A DNA stretch of 50,094 nt, from positions 1 to 50,094 of the forward strand of contig CAICTM010000753.1 in NCBI GenBank assembly GCA_903772945.1, written 5' to 3'. A program made the position numbers and the translations under genes. The notes beneath the pieces are model-generated. The model was not told the origin of the DNA. It saw only the letters and a list, made by a program, of their open reading frames with translations, and did not search any database. Shown here piece after piece: positions 1 to 11,359 of the stretch; within the stretch, counting starts at the first letter, position 1, and each line of letters opens with the position of its first letter. This DNA is from Seminavis robusta (taxonomy: Eukaryota > Bacillariophyta > Bacillariophyceae > Naviculales > Naviculaceae).

Positions 1-602
1 GTGAGAGAGATTCTTGGACTATCTGCACTGTCGTTGACAGCTGCAGGATCAGGAATGGAAAAGTTCTCTTCTCCATCGGTATTGCATCTTTCGCAGGAAA
101 AAATAGCTGTTCCACTCCATTGACATGTAGTGAAATAAAACTTGATTCTTAGGTCGTAGGGAGTGTCTTGACTATGATCACGTCTTGCGCCCCCAAGTTC
201 TTTGGTGACGTGTAAATTCCATTTGAAATTCTATCATCGTGGAACTCAGGAATCGCGAGTGTGTCCTTACACTTCGTGCGGGTTTCAATTCCTTCGTAGA
301 AGCAGTCCGTAATGTTTGACGCCCCCATGATTCTTCATGAGTAAACTCTTAGCATGAGTTTGAGTTATTAAAGTTCCGGATGCTCCTGTATCCAGTAAGC
401 ACAGAGTGTAACGGTTTTTGTTTCCCTTTCTCTCGTCTGTTAAATCTAACATAGACGATAGTTTTGAGGTCTCTTGTCTTGCGACGTTGATGAGTTGATG
501 GCCATGGACGAAGTTAACGATGCTGAACAGATCGTCAGGGTCTAGTTGAGTAGTTGCTAGGCAATTATCTAATTTGCCGTAGACTTCATTAGTTGCAAAC
601 AA
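1..602 (-). pseudogene. Ty3/gypsy aspartic protease (start of pol), partial
   Basis: Retropepsin that would process Gag-Pol. The open segment 285-602 contains LLDTGASGTLI, the D-T/S-G catalytic triad with its usual hydrophobic flanks, in the place expected between gag and reverse transcriptase. The frame is lost near 285, but positions 1-284 still look like pol coding sequence in a shifted frame. The next domains are outside the window. Called broken because of the frame change. Confidence 0.75.
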
Positions 603-665
603 ATTGTTTACTATTTAGTGAGATATCTTCATCACTTAGGTATGAGAAATCGGAACATGGTTCCG

Positions 666-2000
666 TTAATCATCATCCTGGCCTAATCCTAGAACGGAGA
701 TCTCTCCATCCGAATGATTGAAGTCGAATTCGGCAAGCGCCTTGTCAACGGCAGCCATTTTCTTGTCCATCATGTTGATGGATCCAACAGAGGAGTCGTC
801 CTCATTGTCGAGTCTCTGACTTGCGCTTGGCAACATGGTTGCATTCGCTTTTCTTCTTGCGATCAGCCTTGACCGCAGCGTTGGAACTTTCTTCATGAGG
901 ACAGAGAGTTCCTTCTTGGTGTAGGTCTTGGCGTCGTCGGACTTGCGTTTCCAAGTCTTGTTCTTGTTGTACGCTGGCTTGTTATCGTTGTCAGACGAGG
1001 ACTGAGACTTGGCCTTGAGCTTCTTCAGAGTCATGCAGTCAGCAGTGTTGTGAGTGCTGGACTCGTGGTAGTCGCACCATTTTTCTTCGTTCTTGGAAGA
1101 GTGGTCGTTGGTGCGAGTAGACTTGTACTTCTTGCTGTTGTTCTTCTTCGAAGGAGCTTGCTTGGCATCACCGCCCTTGTCAAAGTCTTCGGAGGATTCC
1201 ATGCATTCGCAGAATCCAATGGTTTCTCCGATAGGAGCTGAGAAAGGATCGAAGTCATGTTCGTCCATCTTCTTCATCCACGAGCGTGGAATTCCATGAC
1301 AAACAATGTCAATGACTTCGTCATGGTTCAACGTTTGGTTGGGTCCAAAGGTGGTAGACGAGGAAGTTCATCGGTGTTCATCCGACTGAGGTTGTTGACA
1401 TAAGTCCCGAGTGGACATATCAGCAGGCTTACGCATCTTGCGGCGCATGAAGCGTTTCTGCTTTTCAAGAGCCTTGTAGGGACAGACCGCTTCGATACAG
1501 GCACATTTATGCCAAACGTAATGTCAGTATCGTCCAAAGCAGGCTGACTGCTCCGTTCCAGGCAGCCTGGAAAGTTTGAAAGCGGCTTCGTCTTCACCGC
1601 CACGGACGTCGCGTGGAGGAATCGTGTTGACTGCAATCTGGCGCAAGGCATTCCAACGTATTTCACGATGGCCTGCACAGCTAGATTCGTAACTGCTCTT
1701 GGCAGAGCTATGTTTGTCGTCAGGCGTAGCAATGGCGAGCCCGACGAAGACCTTCTCCATACGTCCAGCCCACTTGATGGTCTGACGTGGAGTCTCAGAT
1801 CCATGCTGATTTGGACTTGAAGGTGTACTTGGCGCTGTAGCATCTGCTGGAACAGTGCGAAGTTTGTAGTGTGGTAGGCGAGAATCGTCGATTTCGCATT
1901 CATCGTCGAGGTCGATGAGAGGAAGGATTGTTTGTCGCGCAGCTTAGACTCGAAGCTGGTGTAGCGTCTTTGGCAATCTTCATGGTGAGGAATGGTTGAG
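666..2000 (-). pseudogene. Ty3/gypsy Gag, frameshifted
   Basis: Structural capsid polyprotein of the retrotransposon. The start is ATG near 1984 (MKIAK...), by comparison with the same leader and start at 25611 in the other copy. The frame changes soon after the start and again near 1330, where one frame ends in LPRLPPLDPTKR and the next begins NHDEVIDIVCHGIPRSW. The C-terminal half (666-1331) has the IDIV..GIP..W pattern and acidic FCE.ME stretch seen in retrotransposon gag proteins, then a CDYH...H....C zinc-binding motif (about 1070-1035), then basic and acidic tails. It ends just before the protease region, which is in another frame. At least two frameshifts make this copy unlikely to be functional. 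Confidence 0.75.
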
Positions 2001-2033
2001 GGTAGCTGAAAGCTATTGTGTTTGTTAACAAAA

Positions 2034-2454
2034 TGCACTACCTAAAGCTAGTGTAAAGATCTTTCGAGTGTTTTGAGTTTGAGAGAATGAAAGTTATGAG
2101 AGGATTAGAAAGCTATGAAAACTAATCAACGAGAGAGATCCACAATCAAAGGATCGTAGATCTGAACTCCCGCGGGAGACTGTAGAATGTGATAGAGTAG
2201 GTTGCGGTAGCAATCCTACTCACTCCACGATCCAAAAACGGAACGCGTGGAAGATTCGTCTTGCATTTATCTAGTAGCGTGGAATCTCTCCACGCCAGCT
2301 AAATATCTAACGCGATGTTTCACCATCGACCTAGTATGACTAGCGGTCATGAGAACCCTGTCTCAATGACTATTCACGAAAGACTCAGTCATGAGTCGAA
2401 CTCAAACCCTATCTAGGATTGAGTCGCGAATAAGGCTAAGAGCCGTGTATTGCA
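2034..2454 (-). repeat. Ty3/gypsy 5' LTR (minus strand)
   Basis: About 421 bp that start TGCAATACACGG and end GTGCA when read on the minus strand, so the usual TG...CA ends are present. It matches the plus-strand LTRs at 7497-7923, 25140-25561 and 29302-29729 over their full length, with scattered small indels. The gag leader follows directly at its inner edge. Confidence 0.88.
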
Positions 2455-4479
2455 TTCTGACTTTGTCTGCCCAAGTAGTGATGATGGCTTCCACTGAAGC
2501 AAGAGAGGCATCATCTTGATACAATGTTTGAAAGGAACGACTGCTGTATGAGTACTGATCCCAAGAGTGATCCCTTGGAGTACGTGGTTGTCTTTGGATG
2601 ACAGAGGGTTCCTCATCATTGAGGGCATAGTCTTGGGGGAAGATGGTGGCATCGGAGAAGATATCTGTGAGTCGTTCCACTACTGTGTCTCTAGCACTCT
2701 TCTGGCAAATGGCATAGTACTGTCCTGCAGTGGCATAGGATTTGTGGCGTTCCAGATCCAACAGCAGGGGCTTTCCATTGGCAGTGACAATCTTCTCTAA
2801 GAGCAAAAGACGAATTTCATCCTCAAAGGTTGGATTCAGATCTTGAATGGGGACTCCTGTGGTGGCATTGATGACATCCATATGTTGAATAACTGCCTTC
2901 TTCATAAGGTCATGGTGCTTTCTTTGTCTGCTGATCTTGTTCAATTTGGGGCTCAGTAGATCCAACTGTGGATGTTGCAGAGTGGGATCATTGGCAATGG
3001 CTTTCATCAGGTTTTCAAAGGCTGGACGGTCGGTGATTCCCACTTGGATACCAAGGATGTCAATCTTCTCAGTATCGACTTTGACTTTGGTTGGAACAAT
3101 GGCAATGGGACAGGTGATGGAAGGCCTCTGCTGACGTAACCAACTACCCTGGGTAACAGGCCATCTCGGAAGGTCTTCTTAGGATTCTTCCCGGCAATGT
3201 AGCATACTGTGGCAGTTTGGGATTCCTCTAAGCTGTGTGGACGGAGGAATAGCTTGTGTTCTTTGAGAAAGGGAACCACCCCTTGAATCTTCTTCAGTGC
3301 AGGCACACTGTTGTAATCAGGGCTGTGCACATAGAAAGAACAGGCAAATCGACGAATGTAGTCATTGATGGGGCCCCAATCCATTACGGAGGCATTGAGC
3401 CACTTCACTAGCTGGTCGCGGGTCATGTTTCCCAGGGAGTCCAAGTCAATTCCATTGCCCTCAAAGTCGCCTATCCCTTCATGGTCTTTGAAGGTGATTG
3501 TGTACCTGTCATCAGAACACAATAGTGTCAACAACTGCATGACCAGAGGCATAGGCATTGCTGTGGTTGCTGGATTCATTGCCTCAATTCGAACACCAAA
3601 ATAGTGTGTATTGTGGCTCCTTGCACCATCATTGGCATCCTCAAAGCTTTCCTCGTCGTCATCCCTCATAGTGGCTTCATTGTCACCATCCTCATTGCCA
3701 TTGGTGTTGGATTCATCGGCTCTCTCATCTGCATCAAGAGCCATGGGATTGGCCACACCAAGTGAGGCAGCAGCAGCATCTTGCTTGGACTCCTGAATCG
3801 TCATGGTGGCAACGCCTGGGATTGGTGGAACATCAATTTCAGGAGCTGGTTCCAGTAGACCCAAGGATTTTGCTCTGTGATGAATCTCTCGAGGCAATGG
3901 ACAGTGAGTTCTCTGTAGCTCAAGAAGGGAGTTCCTAACACAGACAGAAGCAGTGTCATTTGCTGGGTTGGTGGGAACAAGTAATGCCAGTTCTGTTTCC
4001 AGATAAGGGAGTGTCTTGTCTGGATCTGCCTTCCACTTGCAGAGGAAACACAATGGGTCTCGAGGTCGAGAGATCGAAACCTGGTGACAGAAGCAGCGTT
4101 GAGGACTGGGACTGGGTGATATTGGGTCTGAATGAGCTGATGGTGTATTGGCCTCTTGCTTCCGAGTGGTGGTCTGACTCATGGGTGGGGCAGAGGCAGA
4201 TGATTTGGGAGATGATGTCTCCTGTGTGTTCTGTTGGTTCTGAATGGCTGTAGAAGCGACAGTCTCAAAGATTGGAATAAGATGCTTGGCTTGTTGATGC
4301 TGAATTTTTGTAGTGGTGACAGTGTCGAAGGGAGGAGCCAGTTGCTTGATAGGAAGTGAGACCTCGGGATCCGCAAAGGACGTATTACAAGAGTTGCAGT
4401 AGTGACCAGAGAGGAGCTCATCTTGAATCCCAAGCTGAGTGGTGGTGGCATCAACACACTGCATTGCACTGGCTTCCAT
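2455..4479 (-). pseudogene. unrecognised protein, frameshifted and cut at its 3' end
   Basis: Two overlapping minus-strand reading frames (3007-4479, 490 codons; 2455-3043) look like one gene with a frameshift near 3040-3110. The N-terminal part has two Cys clusters (HYCNSCN near residue 27 and CFCH...CFLCKWK near 128-148), a long Ser/Thr/Pro/Gln-rich linker, and an acidic Asp/Glu/Asn stretch (residues about 225-270). A more globular, hydrophobic region follows. The second frame is helical and charged, and is ended by the Ty3 LTR at 2454: its last 15 codons belong to the LTR. No family was recognised. It could be the first ORF of another retroelement or a host gene. Its 5' end meets the Crypton remnant head to head. 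Confidence 0.5.
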
Positions 4480-4499
4480 GGGATCACGACATTGTGGAT

Positions 4500-5783
4500 G
4501 ACGATGAAGAATGGTCCTATCCTACGCATCATGATTACCATGGCTACATGGTGAACTGCATGTCCTACGCTCACGGTCGTTCCGACAACCCATACCCTCG
4601 AGAACAGGCCTTCAGCAAAGAACAACTCCTTCAACTCACTCCAAGCGTCATCCGTCAGTGGTTGAACCTTCAAGCTTATAGAGACCCTTCCCCCCACCCT
4701 CGCGACCGTCCAGTGTTCATGCGATCTGGATCTCTGAAGAAGGTCAAGCAAGCTGTCAGTCACTTCATGCCGAACGAGCACGTTTTTTGGATGGATGGCC
4801 GTGGAGGGAACCCGTCGTCGAAGCATCCTTGAGCTGATTTCCCGTGTCGCAACCTTTGAAGTTCGCGGAGAAGGTGTCGCAGCCAATGACAAGCGTGCCT
4901 ACAACCAAAACGAATTGCAGCTGTTTCTCCTTGCCGGTGGTTTCGACAACGCCTTCAAGTTTGTCTTGATATCCCTTTGGGCCTACCATCTCATCCACCG
5001 ACTGGATGACACTTGCCATTTCAAGGTCAGTGCCCCTCATGGATCCCACTATGCGAAGCTTCCCTTTGCCATCTACACCCGTACCAAATGGTCCAAGAAT
5101 GTCCGTGGAATGCGCAACTGTCCCGATCAAGTCCTCTTTGGCGCTGGTGATTTTAGGAACTGTCCCCAGCTTTGGTTGTCTCTTTATCTTAAAATCTGGC
5201 TTGTGCAACATCCCCATGCCAAGTTCCTCTTCACCAACAATGACCACATTCAGAAAGGTCCCGACAACCTCAACCAACAGTATGCCAACCGAGTCAGAAA
5301 GCTAGTATGGGATAAGGCGGAATTCAAGCGACTTGAAGATCACGTTGGTGATCAAGATGACCGAAAGGGATTGGGCACTCACTCACTTCGCAAGTATGCC
5401 GCTACCCGAGCCAGACGCAAGGTGCCACTCGTGTTCAAGGCGAGTTCCGCGGACGCTGGGTTGGAGAAAAGTCTGGAAGTGTCATGGGAATGCGGTATGA
5501 GGACCCGAATGACGAGTACACGGATGCCTTTGTGGCTGGCTGTTTGTGTGAGGGTGGTCCAATCAAGTATGCGGTCCGAAAGGACCTTGCTATTTCTAAC
5601 GACTTTTTGTTCCATCACTGCATTCCCAACATTCGCAAGAGGTACGGCAATGATCTCAGGTTCTGCAGGGTCATGGCGTTGGCTAGGCTTTGGTGTGCAT
5701 TCGATCCTCAAGCACGCTCAATGATGCCTGAGGGTTCCGATGCCTCTCTGCGCTTCCGGTTTGAACAGAAGTATGGTCGATAA
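4500..5783 (+). pseudogene. Crypton tyrosine recombinase, two frameshifts
   Basis: Site-specific recombinase that would cut and join DNA through a catalytic tyrosine. It is read in three frame segments: to about 4810, 4810 to about 5470, and 5484-5783. The N-terminal region (YPREQAFSKEQLLQLTP...) resembles the SAM-like DNA-binding domain. The catalytic core has WSKNVRGMRNCPDQVLFGAG (first Arg region) near 5085-5150. It also has the box II motif GTHSLRKYAATRARR (H-x-x-R) near 5375-5420. After the second frameshift come RYEDPND...DAFVAGCLCEGGPIKY, which holds the likely catalytic tyrosine. The final codon before GCR1_C is TAA at 5781-5783, where the frame otherwise continues unbroken. Called a pseudogene because of these lesions. 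Confidence 0.72.
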
Positions 5784-5795
5784 AGCAAGAATCCC

Positions 5796-6668
5796 ATGGA
5801 GAAAATTGGCTTGGTGATTGCCAATATCAACGGCCATCTTGAGATCTTTGAGAGCGTCAGTCAACTTGACCAAGACACGACAACACCTTCATGCCAACAA
5901 CGCGGACAAGGTATGACCACTCCCAACACTACGGCGGCTGCTGGTGGTCGAGTTGTGGATTTGACAAGTGGGAATGAGGTGTCGGATCTGTCGATTGCTG
6001 GTAGTAGTGGTGGTAGTGGTGGTAGTGGTGGCCAGTCCACCATTTTGGCTTTCCTCTCCAACATTGAGAAGAACATGACGCAACGATTCGACACCCTGCA
6101 GAACAACCAAGAAAACCATTGCCAGTGGTGTCAGCAGCAGTTTGCCCGTGTCAACAACAATCAGCGCAGGTATGGTGGTACTATTGGGCAGGCCTTTGTG
6201 CGCGGGGATCCTCAAGAGCAGGCTAGGCGCCGCAACCATGCTGCCGAATTTACAGTTGGAGCGAGCAAGGCTGATGCAGTGGCTCCTAGGTTGGGCACGA
6301 TTGATCCAAGTGCTAGGTTGATTGAGCGCCCTAGGAGTTTGATGGAGCTTTGGGAGGAGTTCATTTTTAGCATTGGCGACAACAAGGCTGCCAAGTCCTT
6401 CACAACCTTGGAGAAGAACAACCGCATGCTTGGGATCAAGCAGAAGTACTACAGGCGCAGCAAGGTCTGGAAGCTACAAGCCTACCTGGTGAATGCTGGT
6501 AACAACATCCAAGCTGTCAATGCCAAGATCTTGTGCGTTTACCAGGGTGATGGCAGGGTTACCAGAATCATTGACAGGATCATTGCTGATGGTAGGGATC
6601 AGCGCAACCCCTATGTCAAAGCTGTGGGATTCCGCATTGATCCCCAGCTTTGTGCTGAGGCCATCTAA
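5796..6668 (+). CDS. GCR1_C-like DNA-binding region of the Crypton
   Basis: The ORF has 290 codons and is in the same frame as the last segment of the recombinase, separated only by a TAA and four codons. It was therefore probably the C-terminal part of one protein. The first 110 residues are low complexity, with a GSSGGSGGSGG linker encoded by GGT/AGT repeats. Residues about 180-265 have the pattern LWEEF..SIGDNKAAKSFTTLEKN...KYYRRSKVWKL..YLVNAG, which fits the GCR1_C DNA-binding domain of fungal Cryptons and yeast Gcr1. This assignment rests on pattern memory, not a search. It could still be made as a separate protein from the ATG at 5796. Confidence 0.6.
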   Translation: MEKIGLVIANINGHLEIFESVSQLDQDTTTPSCQQRGQGMTTPNTTAAAGGRVVDLTSGNEVSDLSIAGSSGGSGGSGGQSTILAFLSNIEKNMTQRFDTLQNNQENHCQWCQQQFARVNNNQRRYGGTIGQAFVRGDPQEQARRRNHAAEFTVGASKADAVAPRLGTIDPSARLIERPRSLMELWEEFIFSIGDNKAAKSFTTLEKNNRMLGIKQKYYRRSKVWKLQAYLVNAGNNIQAVNAKILCVYQGDGRVTRIIDRIIADGRDQRNPYVKAVGFRIDPQLCAEAI

Positions 6669-7496
6669 CTTGGCCATTTTGGCCACTTCTTGACTTTGTG
6701 AATTTCGCGACTTTGCGAATTTTACCCCCTTTTTAGCCCTTAGCTTTAAGAAAAATAGTGACGCCAGTGTACATGGTTCATAGCACGTGTAGACTTGTAC
6801 TAGCTTAGTGTGTATGTACGAATATGTACCATGTCCTACGGTATCACTCCCAGTGACTATAGAATATGCTCGCGTAAAGGTGGCGTTTTTGTGGCGGCTC
6901 GAATCGTGCCAAAACCACGAAAGTCGCCGATTTATGGAAAATCCGCCATTCCCCATTGCTCCAGAGCCAGAACCCAGGAGAGTGGGTTGTGGGGTATCAC
7001 CAATGAGTCCAGACTGGCTACAGTACGCAATAACTTTTAGGAGCGAGAGCTCTGGATCCCGTCAGAGATAGCACTAACAGCTATGCTGGCCTACAGCTCC
7101 AGCACTCACAGCTGGCTTATCTCCATTCAAAGCAGCAAGAAAGGATCGTCCTTTCCATCATAGTTAAGAAAATAGTACGAAAGATTGAGACCGATCCTGA
7201 TTAGCTTGTAGCCCCTTTGATACCGCAGCAGTTGATTCCTATCCTGTTGAGGCTGGGCAGAAGCAGTAGGAGGTAGCAGATAGTACTGTTCCCAGACTGC
7301 CACTACATGATTGAATAACGAAGGCCCCCAGCTCCTGAGGTGAGATGGCCCAAAGGGCCCAACAGAGAGCTCTACTGGCCCTCCTGTCTGACTAACAGGG
7401 CCAAGTCCTTGGTTTGGGTGCCTACTGGAGGTGTTGGATACTCCTGAGGCACTCCAAGGCTCCCTTGCTGCCTGACTACCGCTGTTCCAGAGGAAG
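6669..7496. other. stretch without recognised gene
   Basis: There are several short ORFs on both strands but none with recognisable domains. The longest is a 124-codon minus-strand frame (7127-7501) that is Pro/Gly-rich and runs into the LTR, so it is probably noise or the untranslated part of another retroelement. A few short repeats of GTATCAC occur near 6840 and 6993. Confidence 0.5.
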
Positions 7497-7923
7497 TGCA
7501 ATACACGGCTCTTAGCCTTATTCGCGACTCGATCCTAGATAGGGTTTGAGTTCGACTCATGACGTAGGTCCTTCGCGAATAGTCATTGAGACAGGGTTCT
7601 CAATGACCGCTCTAGTCATACTAGGTTGATGATGAAACATCGCTCTAGATATTTAGCCAGCGTGGAGTACTTCCACGCTACTAGATAAGTGCTAGACGAA
7701 TCTTCCACGCGTTCCGTTTTTGGATCGTGGAGTGAGTAGGATTGCTACCGCAACCTACTCTATCACACTCTACAGTCTCCCGCGGGAGTTCAGATCTACG
7801 ATCCTTTGGTTGTGGATCTCTCTCGTTGATTAGTTTTCATAGCTTTCTAATCCTCTCATAACTTTCATTCTCTCAAACTCAAAACACTCGAAAGATCTTT
7901 ACACTAGCTTTTAGCGTAGTGCA
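7497..7923 (+). repeat. solo Ty3/gypsy LTR
   Basis: 427 bp, TGCAATACACGG...GTAGTGCA, nearly identical to the LTRs at 29302-29729 and (inverted) 2034-2454. No internal Ty3 sequence adjoins it on either side. Its flanks differ (GAAG on the left, CTCA on the right), so there is no target-site duplication of the usual solo-LTR kind. Its right edge falls directly inside a copia polyprotein reading frame. Confidence 0.85.
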
Positions 7924-7925
7924 CT

Positions 7926-10900
7926 CATCTCTTTCCCACACTGGGCAACACCTCGCTCCTCTCCATTGGCAAACTTTGTGACGCTGGATGCGAGGCCATC
8001 TTTCGAGCTCATGAATGCGTCATTGCTTTCATGGGTGACACAATCCTGACTGGACATCGTGATCCAAACACCAACAAACTATGGGAAATCGATCTCGACC
8101 ACCAAGCACCGGAACAAGCCAATCTCATGGCCACAGCCAGCTCAACAACACCGGCCGACATGGTAGCGTTTGCGCATGCAGCCCTATTTTCACCCGTCCC
8201 CTCCACACTCCGCGAGGCACTTAAAAAGAAATACATCATCAACATGCCCGGGCTTACACTCGAAGCATTCAACAAACACACACCAAACTCTGTCGCCACT
8301 GCAAAGGGCCACCTCAACTAACAGAGACAAGGAATCCAATCCACAAAAACGGAACCGCCGCCACTACCACTCTTACCAGAGAGCAATGAAAACACCGACA
8401 CGTTCCCCCTCCAAGAACAATACGACACCCAATCCCCAACGGAAGCGTGTTTTGCCGCTGTTATTCAACCAACAGGCAAATCCTTCTCAGACCAAACCGG
8501 TCGCTTTTTCATTCCGTCTAGCAGTGGCAATAACTACCTCTTTGTCCTGTACCACTACGACAGCAACTCAATCCATGCAGAACCAATGCCGAATCGCAAA
8601 GCGACGTCACATTTGAAGGCCTGGACCACCGTCCACAACAAACTCGTCCGTGCCAACTTGCGCCCTAAACTCCACATCCTCGACAACGAGTGCTCTCAAC
8701 TCCTCAAAGACCACATCGATGCACAAGGAATCAAGCTACAGACGACTCCAGCTGGAATACACCGACGCAATGCAGCCGAGAGAGCAATCCAAACATACAA
8801 GAACCACCTCATTGCTGGCCTTTGCTCCACCGACAAGAATTTCCCCCTCCATCTTTGGGATAAACTCATACCACAATGCACCATCACCCTCAACCTCCTC
8901 CGTGGCTCCAGAATCAACCCATCGCTATCGGCACATGCACAAGTCTTCGGCCAGTTCGATTTCACAGCCACTCCCATTGCCCCACCAGGAATCCATGTTA
9001 TCGTACACGAGAAACCACACCAACGAGCGTCGTGGGCACCGAAAGGCAAAGATGGATGGTACATAGGACCAGAACTCGATGCATACAGATGCTTCAAAAC
9101 GTGGATTTGGGATACTCAAAAGGAACGAAAGGCAGATACGCTTTCATGGTTCCCACAACACCTACAGATGCCCCTACCTAAACCTATCGACCTAGCCATA
9201 GCCGGCATTCGAGACATTGCCAAGGCTTTCAGCCTTCCCCAAACACAACCCGGCAGCCACACAATGACAGAAAACGCAGCAGACACCCTACTCGACCTTG
9301 CACACATGTTCGATAAGCGACTACACGACAATTTACAGCCAACCACAGCCACGAGCTCAACCGCGGCAAAGCAACAAGCAGAACCACACGACAGCGCAGT
9401 TCTGAGGGTGGGGGAGCAACAAGCCACAACCACATACCGGTCGCAAAACCGACACACCCAGAAAACAAAGCAGAAGAAAGTCAACTTTGCGACACCAGCA
9501 CCTACAGCCGAAACCACACGTCGTTCGAATCGAATCGCGCGACGAGAACACCAAGCTCTTCTCGCACAACGAGATCGCATGCTCATGGACGCAGATGACG
9601 ACCACCACGCTGCACTCAAATCACTCAACCCAGACACAAACATCCTAGCTGATTACAAGGTCCTCCGCGCTTCGAGCGATGGCAAACACTGGATCAACTC
9701 ATGCTGTGACGAGATCGGTCGGTTAGCACAAGGAAGAGCCTCTACAGGAACACCAGGCACGAATACCTTCAAATTCATTAGCCACACGGACTTACCACAA
9801 GGACGCAAAGCAACTTACCTCCGTGTGGTGTGTGATGACAGACCACAAAAGAAGGAAACACGCAGAGTGCGATTCACTGTCGGCGGCGACCGAATTGAAT
9901 ACCCCTTTGATGTCAGCACCAAAACAGCTTCGTTAACTACAGTAAAGCTCCTCCTCAACAGTGTGATCTCCACCCCCGGAGCTAAATACATGACAATTGA
10001 CATAAAAGACTTCTACCTTAACACACCCATGGAACGAGCCGAATACATGCGCATTCCGGTGGACATCATTCCGGACGAAATCATGCAGCAGTACAACCTC
10101 CACCCCTTGGTCCACAATGGCTACGTTCTTGTGGAGATCAACCGCGGCATGTATGGTTTACCCCAAGCTGGACGCATTGCGAATGATGCACTAGTCACGT
10201 ACCTAGCACAGCATGGCTACCACCAATCCAAACACACCCACGGACTCTTTACACACACCAGCAGACCAACGGCTTTCTCCTTGGTTGTAGACGATTTTGG
10301 TGTAAAGTACGTGGGAGAACAGCATGCGCAACACCTCATCGATACCTTAGCAGCCGCCTACAAAATCACCACTGACTGGAAGGGCGACCTCTACTGTGGC
10401 ATCACTCTCACATGGGACTACGACAACAGAACTGTCGATCTCTCCATGCCAGGCTACATCGAACGGGCCTTGCAACGCTTCAAACATCCCACATTGGCCC
10501 GCCCAGAGCATGCCCCATACCAATGGAATGTGCCCAACTATGGCCAACCAATCCAATACACGGAACCAGAAGATACCACCACGCCATTGACAGCCCAAGG
10601 CATCAAACACATTCAAGAAGTCGTGGGGGTCCTACTATACTATGCAAGAGCTGTAGACCACACCATGTTGATGGCACTCGGTGACATCGCTGCAGCCCAA
10701 ACAAATGGAACCGACAAGACAATGAACGCAGCAGTCATGCTCCTAAATTACGCAGCAACTTATCCCAATGCCATCCTCCATTACACCAACAGTGACATGG
10801 TGCTCCACCTCCACTCCGATGCATCCTACCTCTCAGCACCCAAAGCAAGATCACGCGCTGGAGGCTATCATTTCCTCAGCAACGGCACTACAGACAACCC

Positions 10901-11327
10901 ACCCATGAATGGAGCCGTCCACGTCGTTGCCAAGATCATGAAGAATGTCCTGAGCTCTGCAGCCGAAGCCGAAGTAGGCGCTGCCTTCAATAATGCCCAA
11001 GAGGCTTGTCCCATCCGGCAAACGCTCCTCGATCTTGGCCATGTCCAACCAGCCACTCCCATTCAAACCGACAACAAGTGTGCCGAAGGAATTCTCAATG
11101 GCACCATCAAACAGAAGCGATCTAAAGCCATCGACATGCGTTTCTACTGGCTCAAGGATAGAATCGCAAATGGCCAATTCACTATCTATTGGCGCCCAGG
11201 CGCCACCAACATGGGCGACTACTACACCAAGCACCACTCACCATCACATCATCGTGCCGTGAGATCGGAGCATGTTCATTGCCCAACACAAAAACACTCC
11301 ACTACCGATACCATCGGACGAGAGTAA
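7926..11327 (+). pseudogene. copia Gag-Pol polyprotein, 5' truncated, one nonsense codon
   Basis: One frame is open from 7926 to 11327 except for TAA at 8319-8321, which lies in the context GHLN*QRQ, where a CAA would restore the copia pre-integrase pattern. Before it is LLSIGKLCDAGC, the segment after the protease. The integrase has HILDNE (second Asp), then RRNAAERAIQTYKNH (Glu) and LWDKLI. The reverse transcriptase has IDIKDFYLNTPM (first Asp) and SLVVDDFGVKYVG as the catalytic VDD box. RNase H has LHSDASYL, SSAAEAEV, QTDNKCAEG and GDYYTKHH, so all its acidic residues are present. The downstream ATG at 8586 opens a 913-codon ORF that could still make RT and RNase H. Apart from the stop and the missing 5' part, this is the best preserved pol in the window. 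Confidence 0.9.
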
Positions 11328-11359
11328 CAATGCCAGCCTCACCTAGCAGTGTGAGGGTG

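Larger units (their letters stand above)
1..2454 (-). mobile_element. Ty3/gypsy LTR retrotransposon, 5' part, runs off left edge
   Basis: Read on the minus strand the order is LTR (2454-2034), gag, CCHC-like motif, then aspartic protease; reverse transcriptase would lie beyond position 1. The same LTR occurs on the plus strand at 7497-7923, 25140-25561 and 29302-29729. In the last copies it flanks a polymerase with the order PR-RT-RNaseH-IN, which identifies Ty3/gypsy. The 5 bp just outside the LTR on the minus strand read CAGAA, but the partner flank is outside the window. The element lies at the 3' end of the minus-strand gene 2455-4479, whose reading frame runs into the LTR. Confidence 0.85.
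4480..6668 (+). mobile_element. Crypton-type DNA transposon remnant
   Basis: The region encodes a tyrosine recombinase followed by a GCR1_C-like DNA-binding region, the domain pair known from Crypton elements, with no reverse transcriptase. The boundaries are approximate: the left end is where the minus-strand gene 2455-4479 starts, and the right end is the stop of the GCR1_C ORF. No terminal or target repeats were found; Cryptons lack long inverted repeats. Confidence 0.65.

Noticed and set aside
4356..4500. N-terminal extension of the Crypton frame upstream of about 4500
   Set aside because: It overlaps the start of the minus-strand gene and has no recombinase-like residues; the true start is probably lost.
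9116..9643. 175-codon minus-strand ORF
   Set aside because: It lies wholly antisense to the copia pol frame, is Cys/Arg-rich without any domain, and is a shadow of the real gene.
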